A stretch of 55,997 nucleotides of DNA, from assembly GCA_964440655.1 (NCBI GenBank), contig CAYTTA010000009.1, positions 1 through 55,997 of the forward strand. Direction: 5' to 3'. Shown piece by piece: positions 52,696-55,997 of this stretch (position 1 is the first letter of the stretch; each line of letters opens with the position of its first letter). The translations under genes were made by a program, and so were the position numbers. Source of the DNA: CAYTTA01 sp964440655. Lineage in GTDB: Bacteria; Bacteroidota; Rhodothermia; Balneolales; Balneolaceae. The notes under the pieces were generated by a model, which had not been told where the DNA came from, made no database searches, and saw only the letters and a program-made list of their open reading frames with translations.

Positions 52696-52767
52696 CTGTG
52701 AAGACGCTCTGATCTGTGAAGGCATGTTGCCCCGTGAAGGCGATCTGCCTTGTGAAGCTTCTGCCCT
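52696..52767. repeat. 18-bp degenerate tandem repeat, four copies
   Basis: Units around CTGTGAAGGCNNTCTGCC at 52696-52713, 52714-52731, 52732-52749 and 52750-52767. They lie upstream of the second YtxH gene. The period is a multiple of 3, but no plausible protein covers it. Confidence 0.75.
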
Positions 52768-52852
52768 CAGAAGCAGGGCTGCACTGGTGGACAACTTTAG
52801 TATAGCCAGGCAGCAACGCGACTGTAATACAGGATTCCGCTCCATTTTTACA

Positions 52853-53437
52853 TTATCCACAGACAATCGGTTTGTCGGCGAGCTCATCAAGCGGTTGCCT
52901 CTTCTTCAGTTTCATTTTCCGGTATTGTGATGCGGTCATCCCGGTCACTTTCTTGAACTGATTGGAGAGATGGGCCACACTACTGTAATCCAGTTTATAG
53001 GAGATCTGGGTAAGACTGTACTCATCGTATGCCAGCAACTCCTTGACCCTCTCGATCTTGTTCCGGATGATGAACTGTTCGATGGTTGAACCGGTCACTT
53101 CCGAGAAAATATTTGAGAGATAGGTGTAGTTCATTCCTATGCTTTCGCTGATATGGACGGAGTATTTCACTTTCTGAAATTCATCCGTGTTGCGGATCAT
53201 CTCTGTGATCACCTGTCTGATCCGGTCGGCAAGAATCCGCTTCTTGTCCTCTATCAATTCCAGATTTGCCTTCATCAGCACCTCATTCAGCTCCTGCCGC
53301 TGCTGCGGTGTAAGGTTCTCCCTGATTTCCACTCTGCCCAGCTCGACCCGGATTACATCGTATCCGAGTCTTTCAAGTTCCGACTGTACAAGGATTTTGC
53401 AACGGGTACAGATCATATTGCGAATATGGAGCACCAT
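52853..53437 (-). CDS. AraC family regulator with CxxC N-terminal segment
   Basis: A 194-residue protein. The N-terminal part (about 8-40) reads MICTRCKILVQSELERLGY, like a heavy-metal-associated/HMA-type strand with CxxC at Cys10 and Cys13. The C-terminal AraC-type HTH (about 90-185) has two helix-turn-helix units, with LLAYDEYSLTQISYKLDYSSVAHLSNQFKKVTG matching the second. It likely senses a metal or redox signal, as inferred from the CxxC. A start at residue 8 is also possible. Confidence 0.85.
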   Translation of the reverse strand: MVLHIRNMICTRCKILVQSELERLGYDVIRVELGRVEIRENLTPQQRQELNEVLMKANLELIEDKKRILADRIRQVITEMIRNTDEFQKVKYSVHISESIGMNYTYLSNIFSEVTGSTIEQFIIRNKIERVKELLAYDEYSLTQISYKLDYSSVAHLSNQFKKVTGMTASQYRKMKLKKRQPLDELADKPIVCG

Positions 53438-53724
53438 AGTCGATCCGTTAAAATGGAAATCCGAAGCGACACCGTGCTGCCAAAGCAGGCTGCACGCCGC
53501 ATCCGGCGTGTTCGTTTATTTAACGGTTAACTTACAACTCACTTTGCGGCAGTGAAGTAAAGCCGGTTTTGAAACTTCTGTATCAAGAACGGCCGGGCGG
53601 GAGCGTAACCGTTCCGGCATCTGTCCTCCTCACTGAGAAAGGAAGCCCTTGATAAGTGGAAGATTGTCCGCCCGGCCACTCGTTTATAATCGGCACCTCG
53701 CCGGATTGGTTGGCAGATCATCTC
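53438..53724. other. Structured intergenic region
   Basis: 287 nt between the PA2169-type stop and the AraC start. It contains a perfect CACGCCG/CGGCGTG hairpin (53493-53510), an 11-bp palindrome TTAACGGTTAA (53520-53530) near the regulator, and a 10-bp inverted repeat GGCCGGGCGG/CCGCCCGGCC (53591-53600, 53668-53677) interleaved with TATCAAG/CTTGATA (53581-53587, 53648-53654). Confidence 0.5.
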
Positions 53725-54174
53725 CTATTCGGGGATCTTGTAGGCCTCGATCGTCTCAAGTGCCCTCTGTATTCCCTGATAATGCCGGTTGAGGACCATT
53801 CGGGCTTCAGCCCCCAGATCGGGATGATCCAGTGCATCCTCATAGGCGTCCAGAGCCGATCTCTCTCCTGATATGCAGGCATTGATAATTGTTTCGGAAT
53901 CGCCCGATGTGAAGGCGGATTTCACATCCATCCATGCTCGGTGAAGCGTTGCCGAAACACTGCCTTCCTCCCGGATCTCTCCGTTCAGATCGCGGACCAG
54001 TCGTTGAAGCTCTCGCACATACCCGTCTCTCTGGGTTGCAAACTCCCTGAACCGGCTCTCCATGACCGGGTCTTCCACATTGTCCGCGGCGTTGTTGAAG
54101 CCGTCCCTTCCATCGATGGCAATCTGAATCAGATCGTTATAGGTTTCAATAAGTTCTTCTCTGAATGAATCCAT
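53725..54174 (-). CDS. PA2169-type four-helix-bundle protein (DUF2383)
   Basis: A 149-residue all-helical protein of the PA2169/DUF2383 type, with YNDLIQIAIDGRDGFNNAADNVEDP at the start and ACISGERSALDAYEDALDH near 105. These ferritin-like bundles are found in stress-response settings without a known function. Neighbours (YtxH, AraC, lmo0937-like) fit that setting. Confidence 0.85.
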   Translation of the reverse strand: MDSFREELIETYNDLIQIAIDGRDGFNNAADNVEDPVMESRFREFATQRDGYVRELQRLVRDLNGEIREEGSVSATLHRAWMDVKSAFTSGDSETIINACISGERSALDAYEDALDHPDLGAEARMVLNRHYQGIQRALETIEAYKIPE

Positions 54175-54323
54175 GGCTTTCTAAATCTGTTTGATTGGTG
54201 ATTATTATGGGTTTGCCTCTGGAAAGATTTCTATTTTGAAGGGAATGGCTGTTACAGGATTTGAAGAGTGCCTTGCACGATTTACAGTTTGTATGCCAGG
54301 AAGACATCCTCACATGAAGCGCA

Positions 54324-55076
54324 ATGGATCATAAAGAAAACGACCCCATGTCGGACCCCTTGGTGGATCCGGATAAGAGAAATCGTTCCACTCCTGCAGA
54401 TCCTGCATCAGCCCGGACGGGAGATCCCTACGCGGGGAGCCGGTCTTCCGAGGATCGGTCTGTGAGCGGGCCGGAAAGGGGGCCGGCAAGAGGTCCGGGA
54501 AGCGGTAAGGAGCAGGGGGAGAAATCACCGGCCGGGGCGGGTGAAAAACCCGCTGCAGCAGCGGGACCGGAAAGTGCGGAACCGGCAAAATCAGCACCCG
54601 CCATCCAGGAAAAGCTGACGCTCGATCCATTCCTTGCGCGCTCGGAAGGAGTCATGTATCTGTTCCTGGTGCACGGGATCTACTATATCCTTACGGGGAT
54701 CTGGCCGTTGCTCGATGTAGAGAGCTTCATGGCTGTAACCGGGCCCAAAATGGATATCTGGCTGGTGCGGGCGGTGGGGGTTGTGGTGCTTGCAGCCGGT
54801 TCGGGTTTTCTTCTCGCTTCGCTGCTGCGTGCAGGGAACCGTCCGTTGATACTCATCGCAGCGGCATCCTCTCTCGGCCTTGCGGCCATCGATATCCGCT
54901 ATGTGATAAGCGGGGTGATCTCCACAGTCTACCTCGTCGATGCGGTGCTGCAGCTTCTTCTGCTCCTTGTCTGGGTCAAGATCTACTTCCGGGTCCGCAA
55001 GGAGTATGTATGGGCAAAGAGAGAGGCCAGACGGAACCGGAAAGAGCTCAGCTCCCGACCGGCTCCCCCCCGTTGA
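54324..55076 (+). CDS. Small membrane protein with disordered N-terminus
   Basis: A 250-residue protein. Residues 1-95 are Pro/Gly/Ser/Ala/Glu-rich and disordered. Then come four likely transmembrane helices (about 108-126, 144-166, 173-190 and 200-220). I do not recognise a named family. ATG 54348 is an alternative start. Its 3' end overlaps the convergent SDR gene by 29 nt. Confidence 0.65.
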   Translation: MDHKENDPMSDPLVDPDKRNRSTPADPASARTGDPYAGSRSSEDRSVSGPERGPARGPGSGKEQGEKSPAGAGEKPAAAAGPESAEPAKSAPAIQEKLTLDPFLARSEGVMYLFLVHGIYYILTGIWPLLDVESFMAVTGPKMDIWLVRAVGVVVLAAGSGFLLASLLRAGNRPLILIAAASSLGLAAIDIRYVISGVISTVYLVDAVLQLLLLLVWVKIYFRVRKEYVWAKREARRNRKELSSRPAPPR

Positions 55077-55914
55077 CGTGAATCACCTGCCCGGAGATGT
55101 AGGAGCCGTCCTGTGAGGCGAGCAGGACAAAGGCCGGAGCCACCTCCGAGGGTTGGCCGGGCCGTCCCATGGGTGTTGATTTGCCGAAACTCTCCACATG
55201 TTCCGGTTCGAAGGTGGAAGGGATGAGCGGGGTCCAGATCGGACCCGGGGCAACGGCATTGACCCGGATCCCTTTCGGAGCCAGGTCCATGTTGAGGGAA
55301 CGGGTGAAGCCCACGACAGCCCCTTTCGATGCCCCATAATCGATCAGATATTTCCGGCCCTGCCATGCAACGATGCTGGCATTGTTAATAATGGCGTCTC
55401 CGGGCCCGAGGTGGGGGACGGCATGACGGGTCAGATGGATCATCGCCAGAATATTGGTGCGGAAGGTCCTTTCGGTGAGCTCCGGATCCATCCCGGCGAT
55501 CCCTTCATGGGGATGCTGCTCACCCGCATTGTTGACCAGAATGTTGAGCCGCCCGAACCGCTCCAGCGTCCTCTCCACACACTGCCTGCCAAACTCCCTC
55601 TCTCCCAGATCCCCCTTCAGAAGGAGGCATGATACACCCTCCTTCTCCACCAGCTGTTCCGTCTTGCGGGCATCCTCATCCTCTTCCAGGTAGACAATCG
55701 CCACCGATGCCCCTTCACGGGCGAAGTGCACCGCTACGGCTCTGCCTATTCCGGAATCGCCTCCGGTGATCAGGGCCACTTTCCCCTGAAGTTTTCCACT
55801 ACCCCGGTAGTCATCCCGGATAAACTCCGGCTGCGGGATCATCCGGGACTCCTTACCGGGGGGCTCCTGCTGTTGAGGGGGCATCTGTTGAGAGGGTACA
55901 TTTTCTCTGTTCAC
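55048..55914 (-). CDS. Short-chain dehydrogenase/reductase (YghA-like)
   Basis: A 288-residue SDR. The cofactor loop is TGGDSGIGRA (about 50-59), with NNAG, catalytic Ser in NNASIVAW and the Tyr/Lys pair in DYGASKGAV. The Pro/Gln-rich N-terminus (about 1-30) and IRVNAVAPGPIWTPLIP are typical of YghA-like, stress-associated oxidoreductases. The substrate is unknown. Confidence 0.9.
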   Translation of the reverse strand: MNRENVPSQQMPPQQQEPPGKESRMIPQPEFIRDDYRGSGKLQGKVALITGGDSGIGRAVAVHFAREGASVAIVYLEEDEDARKTEQLVEKEGVSCLLLKGDLGEREFGRQCVERTLERFGRLNILVNNAGEQHPHEGIAGMDPELTERTFRTNILAMIHLTRHAVPHLGPGDAIINNASIVAWQGRKYLIDYGASKGAVVGFTRSLNMDLAPKGIRVNAVAPGPIWTPLIPSTFEPEHVESFGKSTPMGRPGQPSEVAPAFVLLASQDGSYISGQVIHVNGGEPVGS

Positions 55915-55951
55915 AATTTTTCGGCTGGTTTATGATGAAGAAAGGAGACAG

Positions 55952-55997
55952 TTAATGAGCCTTCATCTTCTCGGGCTCTTCCTTTGCCTCGACATTG
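55952..55997. other. Window-edge fragment, strand undecided
   Basis: Two readings compete. On the plus strand an AAAGGAG is followed 8 nt later by ATG (55954) coding MSLHLLGLFLCLDI, a possible signal-like start of a gene running off the window. On the minus strand a frame ends with EKMKAH and a stop at 55952-55954, a possible 3' end of a gene. The sequence is too short to choose. Confidence 0.3.

Noticed and set aside
52696..52767. CRISPR-like array
   Set aside because: The repeats are contiguous without spacers and no cas genes are present.
52520..52816. 98-codon minus-strand frame across the 18-bp repeats
   Set aside because: It overlaps the YtxH gene in another frame and its sequence looks like a shadow; the hexapeptide pattern only reflects the DNA repeat.
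1..55997. tRNA, rRNA or prophage genes
   Set aside because: Reading the gene gaps by eye showed no cloverleaf-like or rRNA segments and no phage genes; a covariance-model search would be needed to be certain.

Overview
The window is a GC-rich bacterial chromosome fragment, almost certainly from a scaffolded assembly because it has three runs of N. The gene set points to the FCB group, most like Balneolota/Rhodothermota. It has a PorV/PorQ-type outer-membrane protein, PASTA and TPR lipoproteins, an AraC regulator with a CxxC N-terminal segment, HslV/HslU, RNase G, a lmo0937-type mini membrane protein, and several promoter candidates resembling the Bacteroidota TTTG/TAnnTTTG type. That assignment rests on family distribution, not on a marker tree.

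Layout. 0-2.7 kb (minus): a YtxH protein, a coiled-coil lipoprotein, a GNAT enzyme and a truncated, motif-degraded adenylation protein. 3-11.6 kb (minus): MBL hydrolase, PhoH ATPase, Rpe and a PASTA protein; then a PorV-like protein; then two related TPR lipoproteins and a cystathionine gamma-synthase/lyase. 11.9-16 kb: RidA, an M23 endopeptidase, rplU-rpmA and lexA with two palindromes upstream. 16-22.7 kb: a CnaB-like secreted protein, a two-gene ABC system, a ferredoxin-NADP reductase-like protein with a His-rich repeat insert, a YihY-type protein, a class V aminotransferase and a DUF502 protein. 23-35 kb (plus): alaS, then a tightly packed run pdhA-pdhB-pdhC-rfbA-rfbD-rfbC-rfbB-EVE-dcd-rsmE, with many start/stop overlaps. 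35-43 kb (minus): a carboxy-terminal processing protease, rng-hslV-hslU and murA, then a small winged-helix-like protein behind two tiny upstream reading frames. 43-51.4 kb: a lipoprotein, an ArsC/Spx-like protein, a DUF3108 protein, dut, a PH-SHOCT protein, and a cytochrome c maturation operon (ccmC, ccmD-like, ccmE, ccmF) followed by truA. 51.5-56 kb: a stress/envelope-flavoured cluster with a 51-residue lmo0937-like gene, a second YtxH protein, an AraC regulator, a PA2169-type four-helix protein, a small membrane protein and a short-chain dehydrogenase.

Most genes are housekeeping: central carbon entry (PDH E1/E2), dTDP-rhamnose synthesis, translation and rRNA modification, proteolysis, nucleotide pool hygiene (dCTP deaminase, dUTPase), peptidoglycan, and cytochrome c maturation. 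I saw no CRISPR array, prophage, intact insertion sequence, rRNA or tRNA gene. The most unusual points are: the CxxxY haem-binding motif in CcmE; the His-rich repeat insert in the FNR; the two overlapping MNQR-stop mini-ORFs that run into the start of the 87-residue protein; the degraded adenylation protein coupled to a GNAT; the palindromes in front of lexA; and a 55-bp identity on both sides of the 100-N gap, which suggests that gap is artificial.
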